Position numbers and translations under genes: made by a program
Source of the DNA: Prionace glauca
Lineage: Eukaryota; Chordata; Chondrichthyes; Carcharhiniformes; Carcharhinidae
Reading direction: 5' to 3'
NCBI GenBank assembly: GCA_037974335.1
Contig: CM075760.1
Coordinates: 36,713,609-36,777,608 of the forward strand
Length of the DNA: 64,000 nt
The notes under the pieces: model-generated
Database searches by the model: none
What the model saw: only the letters and a program-made list of their open reading frames with translations
What the model was told of the DNA's origin: nothing
Shown here: positions 11,464 through 22,072 of the stretch, one piece after another
How positions within the stretch are numbered: position 1 is the stretch's first letter
Layout: every line of letters starts with the position of its first letter

Positions 11464-11847
11464 TGTTTTGCTAAAACCGCCAATTGGTCTGCTGAAGGAC
11501 ATTGTATTTAAAATTCAGGAAAGTGGAATTTTAAATACTGAGGAAATCTCAGCAAATATCTCCAAAATCACATTGCAGACGATGCAGTGAATGACTTTCC
11601 TGGTGTCATTGCATCATCCCCAGCGAACGATTGCACAAGAATGCAAAGCTGTTAGGGCAGATGAGCCACAGCGGGCAGAGGGTCCACCTACAAGTGGCAC
11701 TCACTCACTCATCTGTCCCAATGTAAACAAGAGGTGGGATGATGTGAACAGTCTCTCCTCTGAAGTTCCAACTCGGATTCAATGGCCAGAGTGCTAAACT
11801 TTATACAATTAAACTGACAGGACGCTGCCTAACACACTTTCTCCCAA
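11464..11847. other. Unassigned stretch
   Basis: Nothing recognised. The open frame at 11,591-11,797 has no supporting feature. Confidence 0.3.
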
Positions 11848-11945
11848 AACACACACACACACACACACATATAGATACACAAACACACAATCACAAACAC
11901 ACATACACAAGCACATAATCATACACACATACACTCACATACACA
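11848..11945. repeat. Interrupted (AC)n microsatellite
   Basis: AC dinucleotides broken by AT and GC steps. Confidence 0.9.
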
Positions 11946-11984
11946 GCCTAAGAGCACATCTTTGGGGTGTGGAAGGAAATCGGA

Positions 11985-12300
11985 ACACCCAGAATAGAGC
12001 CAACGTTTCATGTCCAGATGACCCTTCATCAGAGCTAAGAACAAAGAGTATCAGCAGGCAGTCAAGAGAACAAATGGTATGATGGTCTTCATTGTGAAAG
12101 GACTTCATTGAAGGGATTGGGTGTTTCCCTGAAATTTTACGTGGCAACCAGAATATTACATGCAGTTTTGGTGTCCTTATCAGACCAAGGATATCCTGGT
12201 TATGGAAGAGGAGTGATTCTTGGGATGACATATTTGTCACATGACGAGAAATTAAATGAATTAGGATTGACTTCATTGAACTTACTGAAGTTGAAATGAG
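11985..12300 (+). mobile_element. Worn interspersed repeat followed by CR1 relic
   Basis: At 11,985-12,050 lies a block (AGATGACCCTTCATCAGAGC) shared with 13,385-13,440. From about 12,110 to 12,300 a decayed CR1 ORF2 C-terminal region follows, recognisable by its 'one-quarter' wording: long-range similarity to LEYCVQFW and SYEERLNKLGLYSLE blocks of younger copies. Confidence 0.5.
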
Positions 12301-12356
12301 ACACAAATCAGGTCAGGTGGACTAGAATGTTAAAATCATGTTTGATTTTGGTCTTT

Positions 12357-13267
12357 TCATCTCTTATATAATTTAACAATTAAAAACAGTGGATATTTCA
12401 CCCCATTCTTTAATTCCTCTCTGAACTTGCTCTGAGGCCCTGCGTAAATGAAAGGGTTGATGCAGCAACTCAAGAGTTGAAGCATATACCCGTATTCCTC
12501 CAGGACAAATGTAGACTGGCTGACATTAGCACGTGAGAAATAAGTCACCTTCGCTATTCGGACGTAAAGGATGGTGATAAAGAATATGAAATATAAGATG
12601 ATGAAACTGCCTGAAATGGCAAAGAGTAAAACAATAGATTTTCGCCTGTTTTCCAGCTCTGGGTCACTCTGTTTCTCTCCATTGTTTCGAGTCCGTAGTC
12701 TCTTACGAGCCCTACTGGCCGCTATAATGTGTCTTACAGTCAGAGCATTGAGTAGTAAAATTAGAATGAATGGGAGATAAGGGGTTAAAATACTCTGAAT
12801 CCAGTCAAATGCAACCCATTCAGGTGCGGTATAAAAAGTTGATTTTATGCCGCAGAACCAGGGTACGTTGATAATTATGACGAAAGGTTCATACACAAAA
12901 TATAAGAAAGAATTTTTGAAACAGCTCAGTATGGACACGATTGTTATGACCCGTGCAGATGTCTTCACAGTGCAGTATTTGATTTTCAGCTTCTGACAAC
13001 AAATGGCTACAAATCGATCAAAGGTGAAAGCCACGGTTAACCAGGCGGAACTGTCTATTGCAGCATAATTGAGGACACAACGAAAACTGCACGCTGGCGT
13101 GATGGACAGAAAACTGAATGGGAAATAGATATCAGCAATCCTGTTCAATATCACAAAGCTGACAAGGAGCAGTAGATCAGTCGCCGCCATGGAAACAAGA
13201 TAGCAAGTGATGCATCTGGACAGACCACATCTTCCTCTTGACAAGATCACAATCACCACTAAGTTAG
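12357..13267 (-). CDS. R2: GPR139-like GPCR, main exon (exon 2)
   Basis: Intact main exon of a second GPR139-like receptor, about 303 codons from the acceptor (TTATTACAG) to a TGA stop. TM1 continues as NLVVIVILSRGRCGLSRC. TM2 holds SMAATDLLLLV, TM3 ends FDRFVAICC, extracellular loop 2 has VPWFC, TM5 is PFILILLLNALTVRHI, and TM7 reads CCINPFIYAG. It is thus the only receptor in the window that keeps a canonical NPxxY-type NPFIY. An in-frame ATG lies six codons upstream inside the intron, but the conserved splice phase argues for the two-exon structure with 15,508-15,577. It is about as long as other family members and shows no break. Confidence 0.92.
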
Positions 13268-13299
13268 CTGTAATAAAGAACGACATAGAGATTGAGCAA

Positions 13300-13440
13300 G
13301 ACTAAACAGAAATGCTGAAAGCCAAAAGCAAAATAGTGCAGGCTGCTGGAATCTGAAATGAAAAGATGACTGACAGCTTCTGCGGGGAAAGAATAGAGCC
13401 AATGTTTCGAGTCCAGGTGACACTTCATCAGAGCTAAGAT
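13300..13440. repeat. Interspersed repeat fragment
   Basis: Shares its CGAGTCCAGGTGACACTTCA block with 11,985-12,050, and relates to the repeat at 25,385-25,575 (CAGATTCCAGCATCCGCAGT in that copy). Family name not known to me. Confidence 0.5.
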
Positions 13441-13504
13441 TGACTTCATTGAAGTTGAGACGAGAGGAAGGGGATCTGATGAGACTTACAAATTTCAAAC
13501 AGAA

Positions 13505-13850
13505 TTAGACAGGGTGGGTTCAGATAGAATATTCTCCATGGTAGGGGAGTCCAGAACTAGGGCTGTGAGGTTAAGAACTGAGGTGAGGAGAAAGTCCTTC
13601 ACAGGAGAAAGTTGAATGTGTGGCAAGCACTACAATAGTAAGCAGGAGGCCAAAACATCGTGTGAGTTCAGGAAGAAATGTATAGCTCGTGTTTCTAAAG
13701 GGATCTGGGGATAGAGCAAGAAGGTGGGACGACAATGTCGATTCTGATGATCAGCCACAATCAGAATGAATAGTGGAGCAGGCTCGCCAGGTAAATTGGT
13801 CTACTCCTGCTTCTCTTGCTATGTTACTTTTCTATATTTCTATGTTGTGG
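13505..13850 (+). mobile_element. CR1 3' end fragment
   Basis: 3' UTR-like sequence ending in repeated TTTCTATATTTCTATGTTG-type tail, comparable with 32,030-32,335. Truncated at its 5' side. Confidence 0.65.
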
Positions 13851-15507
13851 AAACGACTTAATGATGCAGGCATCTGATATTGTGTAATGTGGCAGGACTG
13901 GTTCGTAGCATCATAGTAAATGCTTCTCCTGCAGAAGCCATGTGGTTGAATTAGTCAGAAAATAAATCAACCTAAATGAAGCCGATAACATTGTTATCAT
14001 GGGAAAAACTGGATAATTTGTGTTAGCTAATTAGTTTAAAGCATAGTGCCAGAAATAACAGATGGAAACAAGCAAGAAACAATCAAGAAAATCAACAAGA
14101 ATGAATGCTATTGAAAATCAAAAACTCAGCGAGAAATATTCACCCAATCTTGCTATTTAACTAAAGGAATACATAGTGTCATAAGAAGGGGCTTCGAATG
14201 CTGTAAAAAAAATGTGGAAAGTCTGAGGATTGGTAGCGTTTAATAAAACAGCAATGTAACAATGTAAAATTGGTCTTTCTCGTAAACTTTGTGCAGCAAA
14301 TGGATTAAAGATGTCTTTCAACCGTTGTGCAGAATTTGGCGTGACCATAACTGGATCTTTGCATTATATCGCCAATTTAAAGGGGGGAATACTGAAATTT
14401 GTGGCAGAACAGTTAAGGGTGGCTATGCTTGTTCCTTTTATGAGAGTGTCGTCTACGATGAATAGCTGACTACATTTCGTCGATATTTTCCGGAGTTCGG
14501 ATGAATAGGGTTTAATCTCATTAAAATATTCAGTTTTGTGAAGGACATTGACAGGAAAGAAACTGACAGGCGTTTACAATGGCTGGAGAATCTACAGTAT
14601 GGGGGCACAGATTACAATTAACAGGACGATCATTTACTTCTGCAGTGACAATAAATATTTTCATTAAGGAGCAATAAAGCATTGTAATATTCTAATGTAG
14701 ACGACAATGCCAGCAACATCATTTCAATAAATAAATTCATGATATTCTTTTGACATAATTTAATGGTTCAATAATCAGTACACAATTAATTATCTATGGA
14801 AAATGCTGTCACGTAACTATCTATTGTGTCAGGTAACTTTCATATTGTGCGAACAATGTGACAATTAACTCACATGACGAGGGTAAGCTTCCGATAATTC
14901 ACACAGGGCAGCATTAACAACACAGTAAGTTAAAATTACTTCGTTTTCACGTGCAACGATTTGTCAAAAACATGTTTTCAAATCACAATGGATGTACTTT
15001 CACAACGAAATCATAGTTTGGTTATTTCCCTGGAGCTTGGATGTGAGTAACATATTGACATTTAATGTAAACTGGCGTGATAATGTAGCGATTACATGGC
15101 AGTATCATCGACACTAACATAATATAAATGCATGTACCTTGATGACAATGTACTATTCTAGCCAAGGTAATTGTGCTAGTAGATTGAATAAATAAGTAGG
15201 CTAACTGCATATACTGCCTGTCATCCTTACGGTAATTCACCCACTAAGACACTGGGGAAAATAAGTCACACTGTGATAACACAGTTAATGTTCAAACATG
15301 CTGACAACGTATCTAACACAACAGAACTACAATTACACTGTGTAAACAGTCTCATAAGTCACACAAAATAGCAGTTTAATGACAGAACACAACCACTTTG
15401 AAGAAAACTGCAGAGGAAGATTGGAAAATATAATGAAAGAGACACATCGTTTAGAAGAGCAATCAATACATCAACACATTCCCCAAAATAACGCCTTAAT
15501 ACTTAAC

Positions 15508-15577
15508 CTGGAACTCCGATAGCGGCAAGGACAGGATAATAAACGGCATACTGCAATCCTTGTGGTGTTCCGTGCAT
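15508..15577 (-). CDS. R2 exon 1 (start codon and first part of TM1)
   Basis: 70-nt exon from ATG (15,575-15,577): MHGTPQGLQYAVYYPVLAAI, then GVP and one base, donor GGTTAAGT. Spliced to the main exon the junction reads Ala-Asn-Leu. Same length, phase and MHG...YYP...GVP pattern as R1 exon 1. Confidence 0.85.
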
Positions 15578-15897
15578 TGCTAACAGAATCTCTCAACACG
15601 TTGTTTATTCCAGTCACTACTTGTCAGATTTATACGCGATGTCAGCCTCCAGGGACATCATTAACTTGTTTGGATGTTTTAAACTTTATTGGGGTTTAGT
15701 GCAGCTGCCGTCAGACTTGTATTTTATGCTCAGATGAAAGGGAAGATCGATTCCATGGAAGTAGCGGACCTGGTTATATTTGAAATTTAAAGTCCATTGT
15801 AGAATCGCATTGACTTCTCTAAAAATGTAATGAAAATTAAAGCAGATGATTGAGTCATGAAAATTTGAATGAACCCTCGTGTCTGAAGCATTAGGTT
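15578..15897. other. 5' flank of R2
   Basis: No gene or repeat recognised. The R2 promoter is presumably here. Confidence 0.3.
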
Positions 15898-16105
15898 AGG
15901 GGGCGGCACGACTCCACAGCACCACAGTGGTTAGCACTGCTGCTTCACAGCTTTAGGGACCTGGGTTCGATTCCTGGCTCAGGTCACTGTCTTTGTGGAG
16001 TCTGCACATTCTCCTAGTGTCTGCGTGGGTTTCCTCCAGGTGCTTCGCTTTCCTCCCATAGTCTAAAGATGTGTGGGTTCGGTTGATTGGCCATGCTTAT
16101 TTTCT
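15898..16105 (+). mobile_element. V-SINE (HE1-like)
   Basis: tRNA-derived head with box-B-like GGTTCGATTCCTGGC, then the conserved vertebrate core around TCTGCGTGGGTTTCCTCCAG. Its 3' part is lost. V-SINEs are known from sharks and other fishes. Confidence 0.85.
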
Positions 16106-16189
16106 TGCCCAATCTTAACTGAATCTGGTATTTCCTGGGGATAATTATTTGCTCTGACTTGGGCCTCAAAATTAATTCATTAAAATCAG

Positions 16190-17003
16190 AAGTGCTGAAT
16201 ATTGAGGGAACAATGAGAGGCAAATACGAGATAATGCATTTTGGAATGTCTAACATAGATAGGAAATATACAGTAAATAGCAGAACCCTTAAGAGTATTG
16301 ATAGACAGAGGAGCCTGTGTGTAGACGTACACAGGTCACTGAAAGTGGAACGCAGGTGGAGAATGTAGTCATGAAGGCATATGGCATGCTTGCCTTCATC
16401 TACCGGGGCTTTGAATTTCAATATTGGCAAGTCATGTTGCAGCTTTGTAGAACCTTAGTTGAGCCACACTTGGAATCTAGTGTTCAATTCTGATGGTCAC
16501 ACGACTGGAAGGATGTAGAGGCTTTGGAGACGGTACAGAAAAGATTTACTAGGATGTGGCCTGGTATGGAGTGCATTAGCTGCGAGGAGATGTTGGATAA
16601 ACTTGGCTTGTTCTGATTGGAAGACAGGGTTTGAGGGGCGACCTGAAGCCTACAACATTATGAGAGGCGTGGACAGAATGGATGTCGGAAGCTTTTTATC
16701 CCAGAACGGAGGAGTCAATTACGAGGGTTTAAGGAGCGAGGGCCAATTATTAAAGGCTTATTAAAAACGAGGCACGTTTTTTACACAGAGAGTGGTAGTT
16801 GCTGTTGGGGGGGCGGGGGGGAGGGTTGTGGTGGAAGCGGATACGATAGTGAGTTCTCAGGGGCGTCTTGACAATTACGTGAACAGGGTGGGAATAGAGG
16901 GATATGGTCCCTGGAAAGGTTTACTTCAGTCGGGCAACATGGCCGGTGCAGAGCGGGAGGGCCGAAGGGCCTGTTCCTGTGCTGTAATTTTCTTTGTTCT
17001 TTG
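16190..17003 (+). mobile_element. CR1 LINE fragment (second subfamily)
   Basis: RT C-terminal region and 3' UTR in sense orientation, ending GGGCCTGTTCCTGTGCTGTA and the tail TTTGTTCTTTG. Reading frames are broken in several places. A GGGGGGGCGGGGGGG-type run lies in the 3' part near 16,807. Confidence 0.8.
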
Positions 17004-17972
17004 TACAATGATATCCCTATTTTGCAACGGTGCAAATAATGTAGCTCCTACTTTCAACAGTAATGAGTTTATAGACGGAGGTAACTTAGTTAATCACCAT
17101 CTGAAACACGTAGTAGTAGCGTGTGCTGAAAGAGACAGACACATTTGATGTTGTAACTTTTTAAAAAAGATTTGCCTTCATAACAGAGAAATGGCTGAAA
17201 AAATATTCACAGTGACGAGGAATTTCATTAAGCTTTCTCATGCCGAATAAGGGAAAATTGCTTGATTTCAGTTTGTTGCTCAACATTATCCGAACCGCGA
17301 TGTTAAAGACATGTTATCATTTCACTGACTTCACCCTCAAATGCGCTCGGTGAAATAAGAAACGCATTTTTTGACGTGCTGACAGGAAAGTTCGCTTTTG
17401 ACGCCGAGAACATATTGCCATCTAGTTCAGTCGACAACAGAATTTAATGGGTTTATAGGTGCAGATTAATGTGGTTAATCACCATCTGAAATATCTGATA
17501 GCAGTGTGTGCTGAAAAAGACAGATACTAGTGATACTGTTAATGAACTAGGGGAAATGGCGCACATTTCACAGACGATTTTTTAAATCGTTTTTCATCAG
17601 TAAGAAACAGGAAAAACCATTCAGACAGATGAGGGAATCGAGTCTCAGTGCGGATCTACTGGACTTTCCTGTAACGGGCCGGATTTATGCGCCTGAATGT
17701 TTCAATCCCATAATAAAAATGGTGGTCAGTTCCCTTGCCTCCCGTTGAATTCCTCCCTGTGATGACAGATAGATTCATTTTACCTGCCCGTTCATAGGAG
17801 AAAGGGAATAACCAACACACTGCAGCAGTGCTGCGGGATCAACGGAAATAAAGAGACCTGTGTGGAATTGTAAACAGTGCGGTCATGCTGCAGTTCTGGA
17901 ATAGGTTTTACAGAAATAGAATTATGGTCAGTGACATACTAAGTTAGAATGCATTTAACAGCTACTGTCTTA
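17004..17972. repeat. Unassigned stretch holding a diverged direct repeat
   Basis: Two blocks about 380 bp apart (about 17,052-17,165 and 17,431-17,545) share GTTAATCACCATCTGAAA and GTGTGCTGAAA plus surrounding wording, so an old local duplication is likely. No gene recognised. Confidence 0.5.
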
Positions 17973-18046
17973 GTCGCTGTGGCGCAATGGGTCAGCGCGT
18001 TCGGCTATGAACCGAAAGGTTGGTGGTTCAAGACCACCCAGAGACG
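17973..18046 (+). tRNA. tRNA-Asn-like gene with anticodon ATG
   Basis: The 74-nt sequence matches the vertebrate tRNA-Asn body nearly throughout. D-stem GCGC/GCGC, anticodon stem TTCGG/CCGAA and T-stem GGTGG/CCACC all pair perfectly. The acceptor stem has one mismatch (G4-A69), and the discriminator base is G. The anticodon loop is CTATGAA, giving anticodon ATG, which would read His CAU, where tRNA-Asn has GTT. Internal A box (TGGCGCAATGG) is consensus, the B box GGTTCAAGACC is slightly off, and a TTTT terminator lies about 10 bp downstream. Good pairing suggests a recent or active gene. The changed anticodon suggests a remodelled or inactive one. Confidence 0.75.
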
Positions 18047-18289
18047 GGATTTCACTATTTTCTCACCGTCAGCATTCACGGGTAAACAGTGGCCAGTTGG
18101 CAATGGGTCCGTGGGTGCCAATAAAAAAAACTCTCAATTGTTACCAGCTGGACTGTTATCTGGTATTACCAACATTATTTAATGACTATTGATTTCAAAC
18201 ATATCAAATTTAACAATATATGTTCCATTACACCAATAAACTTTTAAAAAAATGCAATTGAAACACGAACTTGAGGCTGAGCATTTGTT

Positions 18290-18480
18290 CCAATTCCATA
18301 TCCTTGCTTCCATTCATTCCGGATATTCACCAGCCTTCGAGTGAAGCAATTTCTCCTCATCACAGTCCTAAATCACCAGCACCTTATCCTGAGATTGTGT
18401 TCCCTGTGCTTCAGATTCCCAGATCAGGGACAATAGTATCTCAGTATCCACCCTTTCAAATTCATAGCATCATAAAAGCC
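18290..18480 (-). mobile_element. CR1 3' relic at the edge of unit A
   Basis: Worn antisense CR1 3' sequence (CCTTCGAGTGAAGCAATTTC, with AGCATCATA near the end). It stops where the first duplicated unit begins. Confidence 0.55.
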
Positions 18481-18664
18481 CTGCTGTGTGTTGTCTCAGC
18501 CGATCCCGGATTGAATTGGGTGACAGTTTGATCTGAGGTTAATGTGGTTTCCTCTGGGTTGTGTCTGAGCGGCTGACAGCGCCGCTGCTCAATCTGACTG
18601 TTACTTTCTGCGATTCTCCACACAAACCGCAACAGACTGGAGCACCCAATGTTAGCTGTAAAGC

Positions 18665-18703
18665 AGTTTTTGTACGGGGCTGAGACTGATTTCTATCACT
18701 GTG
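18665..18703 (-). other. 23-RSS of V-A
   Basis: On the minus strand: heptamer CACAGTG (18,697-18,703, perfect), 23-bp spacer, nonamer ACAAAAACT (18,665-18,673, one base from consensus). Confidence 0.93.
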
Positions 18704-19271
18704 AGACTGAGAGCGCAGTAATAGCGGCCAGAGTCAATCCGCTGCAGGCTCGAGATGGTTAAAGTAGTTAATTTAGCCGAGGTCAGGAGATCAGCAGAGA
18801 AATTGGGTCCAAAACCTTCCCCTCTCTCTTCTTGTGTATCCCACGATCTTTTCCATATAATGAACTGCAAATCCTTCCGTGGCTGCTGTCTGTACCAATA
18901 TAAGAAATAGTTGCTTGCTGTAGTGCTGTAGGTACATCGGATAGTCACCGTTTCACCTTCTCTCCCCTCTAAAGACTGCGGCTGAGAAACAAAATCTCCA
19001 CCACTCGGATCTGTAACGTGTTCAAGAAGAAGAAAAAAATGTAAGTGTTGGACGTGGTGCTGAAATAATATTAACACTTTATATTCACCGCGACATAGCT
19101 GGAGTTATGAAATAAAAACAAATGACGGTGGAAATACACAGCAGGGTCAAGAACCACAACTGGGGAGAAGCAGAGCTAAAGGTGCAGATCGCGATAACAT
19201 TTAACCAGATTGGAGTCATCCTTCTTGATAAGAAACAGCCCGAACACAATGCAGACAGTGAGGAACTCCAT
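18704..19271 (-). CDS. V-A: TCR V segment of unit A, leader splice donor lost
   Basis: V exon 18,704-19,010 (307 nt) reads FVSQPQSLEGREGETVTIRC, NYFLYWYRQQPRKDLQFI and ISSLQRIDSGRYYCALS, with both Cys and the core Trp present, and an excellent RSS after it. The leader exon (19,226-19,271) reads MEFLTVCIVFGLFLI as in V-B and V-C. The donor at 19,224-19,225 is AG where V-B and V-C have GT, so normal leader splicing should fail. An in-frame ATG in the intron (19,075-19,077) could give an unspliced product with a Phe/Leu-rich N-terminus. Whether that works as a signal peptide is unknown. Likely role: alpha/delta-type V domain, now doubtful in function. Confidence 0.8.
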
Positions 19272-19532
19272 GGCGGCTGCAGAGCCCGGGCTGTGACTAA
19301 CTTTTAAAACCCCAAGCACTGCCGGAACAGAATCTGATTTTAACGTCACTTTCTGATCTCAAAGTTCCCGTCCAATCAACAATTTACAATCTACCCGTCA
19401 TAGATTGAGATAAGGTTTCAATGAGTTTCAGTGATCAGCTGAAACTCTTTGACCTTCACTATTACATATCTGAGACTCAGTGACTGAGTGGGTACAGTGT
19501 GTGGTGAGAGGGAAGAATCAGCTTCACTGACA

Positions 19533-20145
19533 AGGCCATAAGAGATAGGAGCAGAATTAAACCATTCGGCCCATTCGTGTCCATTCCACCATTCAATCAT
19601 GGCCGATATGTTTAAAATCCCCGCAGAATCAGAGAACCCCTACAGTGCACAAGGAGGCCATCCGGCCCATCTAGTCTGAACCGGCCACAATTCTGAACCG
19701 AACACTCCAAGGATGTTGATTGGGTTGATTAGCCACGGTAAATTGCTCCTTAATGTCGGGGGATTAGAAGGTAAAAGTATGGGGTTGCGGGGAGAACACA
19801 GGGCCTGGGTGGGATTGTTGTCGGTGTAGACTCGATGGGTCAAATGTCCTCCTCCTGCACTGTAGGGATTGTATTCTATGATTCAATCCCACTCAGGCCC
19901 ATTATTGTAACGCCACATATTTACCATGCCATCCCCCTGACACTAGGGTCAATTTGTCATGGGCAATCAATCTAACCCGCGTATGGTTGGACTGTGGGAG
20001 GAAACAGGAACATCGGAGGAGACCCACACAGACACGGGGAGAACGTGCAGACTCCACACATTCACCCGAGGCTGAAATCGAACCGGGTCCCTGGCGCTAT
20101 GGGGCAGCAGTGGTAATCATTGTGCCATAATGCCGCTCCTGTGGG
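19533..20145 (-). mobile_element. Old CR1 tail fragment plus V-SINE
   Basis: 19,533-19,620 is a short antisense CR1-like tail (CATAAGAGATAGGAGCAGAA). It abuts an antisense V-SINE copy to about 20,145 (CCCTACAGTGCACAAGGAGG at its 3' end, head near 20,090-20,140). The SINE body around 19,970-20,060 carries the core in reverse. The matching copies are 38,410-39,022 and, split by a CR1, 59,160-60,315. Confidence 0.75.
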
Positions 20146-21330
20146 ATTTCTCGACCCCAATTTCGTACTCCGACCCCATAATCTTTGGTCCGTTTCCCAA
20201 GCAGAAATCCATCTATCTCTGACTTAAACATAATGATGCCCTCTATTTCTAAGATATTCATGGCTGATTATCTCTTTTTCTACAGTCGTTCCTTATCACT
20301 GGTATATACTTTTGCTGAGCAGTGTGAAAGATCGCTTTGAAAGTCCTCCACTGTTCCTCAATTGTCCCACTATAAAGTTTTTGTTCCCAGTCTACCTTCA
20401 CCAATACCTCCCTCTTCCCTTTGTCGTCTCCTTGTTTGAGCAATAAAATAGTGGTTTTGGATTTAACCTTCTCATGCTTCATCTGTATTTTAAATTCAAC
20501 CGTAATGAGATCACTTCTTCCAAGAGGATCCCTAACTGCAAGATTATTTACATCTCATCTTTATTCCATCTCATTTACAGGACCAGATCTAGGATAGATT
20601 GCTCCCTTGTAGGTTCCATTGAATACTGTTCAAGGAAGCTATTGCAGATCCAGTCTATGAACGCCTCCTCGTGGCTGCCTTGACTGACCTGGTTTGACCA
20701 ATTGATATTTAGATTAAAGTCCCCCATGATAAGTGCTGTACCATTTTTACATGCATCAGTTATTTCTTCGTTTAATACTCGCCCCACTATGATGTCATTA
20801 TTTGGCAGCGTATAGACTACGCCTAGCAATGACCTTTTCTCTTCACTATTTCTAATCTCCTCACAAATGGATTCAATCTTTTCTCCATAAAACCCATGTT
20901 ATTTCTCACTACTGCCCTGATATCATTCTTAAAATTCAGGTACAGCACCTCATTTACCTTTCTGTCGGTCCCTTTGAACAGCCTGAATCCCCTGGATATT
21001 TAACTCCCAGTTGTGACCATCCTGCAACCACGCCTCTGTAATGGCCAACAAATCATACTTGTTCGCAATGATTTGCGCTGTCAACTCACTTACCTTGTTT
21101 CGAATACTACGAGCATTCAGATAAAGTGGCTTTATACTAGTTTTTATAGTTTCTTTTTGAATTCTAACACTTCCATTAATAACATCTCCTGAGTTCTCCT
21201 TCCTCTTAACCTTGTTCCTGATTATTGACGTAGTTGGATCATTCTCCCCACATTTTGTCCTTTCTCCCTCCTTCTCGGATTCCTTACATAGGTTCCCGTC
21301 CTCCTGACTGACTGCCCAGTGTTTTCAGGG
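20146..21330 (-). mobile_element. CR1 ORF2 endonuclease-region fragment
   Basis: Antisense fragment covering the apurinic-type endonuclease: NARSIRNKVSEL, AITEAWL, RSLLGVVYTLPN, IMGDFNLNINW with the conserved GDFN, then VDWEQKL and EEQWRTFKAIFHTAQQKYIP before the RT. Broken in several places. The equivalent in unit B is 39,023-40,210. Part of it (20,258-20,482) differs from B at only one base in 225. Confidence 0.85.
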
Positions 21331-21660
21331 ATTATCCCACGCTCCTTTTATAATCCAGCTGGAAAATTAACAACCTCATATCCTCTGCCAGCAGTCCCAT
21401 ATCCAAGGAGTATTGAAAGATTATCGTCAGCAAACCCACTATTTCCACTATTTCTGCCCTCAGTGACCATCATATATCCGACACCAGTGAAGAAATCTTT
21501 GACTTGATTGTGATATAAAATGTTTTGGATTGAAATGTGTTAACTGAACTTGTTTGTTCTGTGACTGTAATTAATGTCAGTCTCCATGGATCCCAAATGT
21601 GCCACTGGAGGGTTTCCCTTTTTCATTAATAAGGGCCTCCTTTCAGAGTGATACCCCATA
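21331..21660. other. 5' flank of R3 exon 1
   Basis: No gene recognised between the LINE fragment and the R3 start codon. The R3 promoter might be here or further upstream towards V-A, which is transcribed in the opposite direction. Confidence 0.35.
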
Positions 21661-22072
21661 ATGTTAGCAGCAGGATCAACTCTGGTACTGACAGGAACCA
21701 ACAGTTCCAGAAAGAGGGGGAAGTACGATCGGAGTCTGAGAACAAGAGACTGGAATCTTCCAACAGTGTATCAGAATCTGAGAACAAGAGATTGGAAGCT
21801 TCCAATAATGGATCAGAATCTGAGAACAATGGATTGGAATGTTACAACAATGGATCAGAATCTCAGAACAATAGAACGGAATGTTACAACAGTGAATCAG
21901 AATCTGAGAATAAAAGATTGGAATGTCCCACTAATGGACAGGGGTTTATCCCAGGCACTGTTATATCTTTCTGAATATAGTGATTGGCTGTCCTTTTCAC
22001 TGCGGATCTACTTTATACTTCACATTATTCAAGCAGGTTACTATCCCACCCTGGCTATTGTTGGTGTCCCTG
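21661..22072 (+). CDS. R3 exon 1: repeat-bearing extracellular N-terminus and start of TM1
   Basis: Frame open from ATG (21,661; purine at -3) for 137 codons plus one base, ending at donor GGTAAGTATCC. The end, IIQAGYYPTLAIVGVP, matches the ends of R1 and R2 exon 1 (YYP...GVP) in phase 1, and splicing to 32,606 gives Val-Asn-Ile. Upstream in the same frame lie five repeats of 14 residues of the type QNLRTMDWNVTTM. Two NVT sequons lie in the repeats and one NSS sequon before them, sensible for an extracellular domain. The intron would be 10.5 kb. The TM1 end is well supported. That translation starts as far upstream as 21,661 is inference, and a separate 5' exon with an acceptor near 21,985 is an alternative. 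Against unit B it has 7 differences in 412 bases, 5 of them amino-acid changes. Confidence 0.65.
21729..21938 (+). repeat. 42-bp minisatellite, five units
   Basis: Five head-to-tail units of exactly 42 bp, each starting TCAGAATCTGAGAAC or close to it, boundaries 21,729, 21,771, 21,813, 21,855 and 21,897. As 42 is a multiple of three, several frames stay open through it. The one that joins TM1 encodes the 14-residue repeat. Confidence 0.95.

Larger units (their letters stand above)
13268..15507 (-). other. Intron of R2
   Basis: A 2,240-bp phase-1 intron. Its 3' part holds a worn repeat (about 13,300-13,440) and a CR1 3' end (13,505-13,850). From 13,850 to 15,507 I see nothing further. Confidence 0.75.

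Noticed and set aside
14600-14645. Possible V-segment end (a Tyr-Phe-Cys-like reading)
   Set aside because: No framework, core Trp or RSS nearby; chance match.
18652-19077. Single 141-codon frame taken as an intronless V gene
   Set aside because: The conserved leader exon, intron and acceptor in V-B and V-C show that its first part is intron and its end runs through the RSS.
21648-21974. A second open frame through the 42-bp repeat (SESENKRLEASNNG type), and an antisense one
   Set aside because: It has no ATG at its start, does not join TM1 and is open only because the repeat length is a multiple of three.
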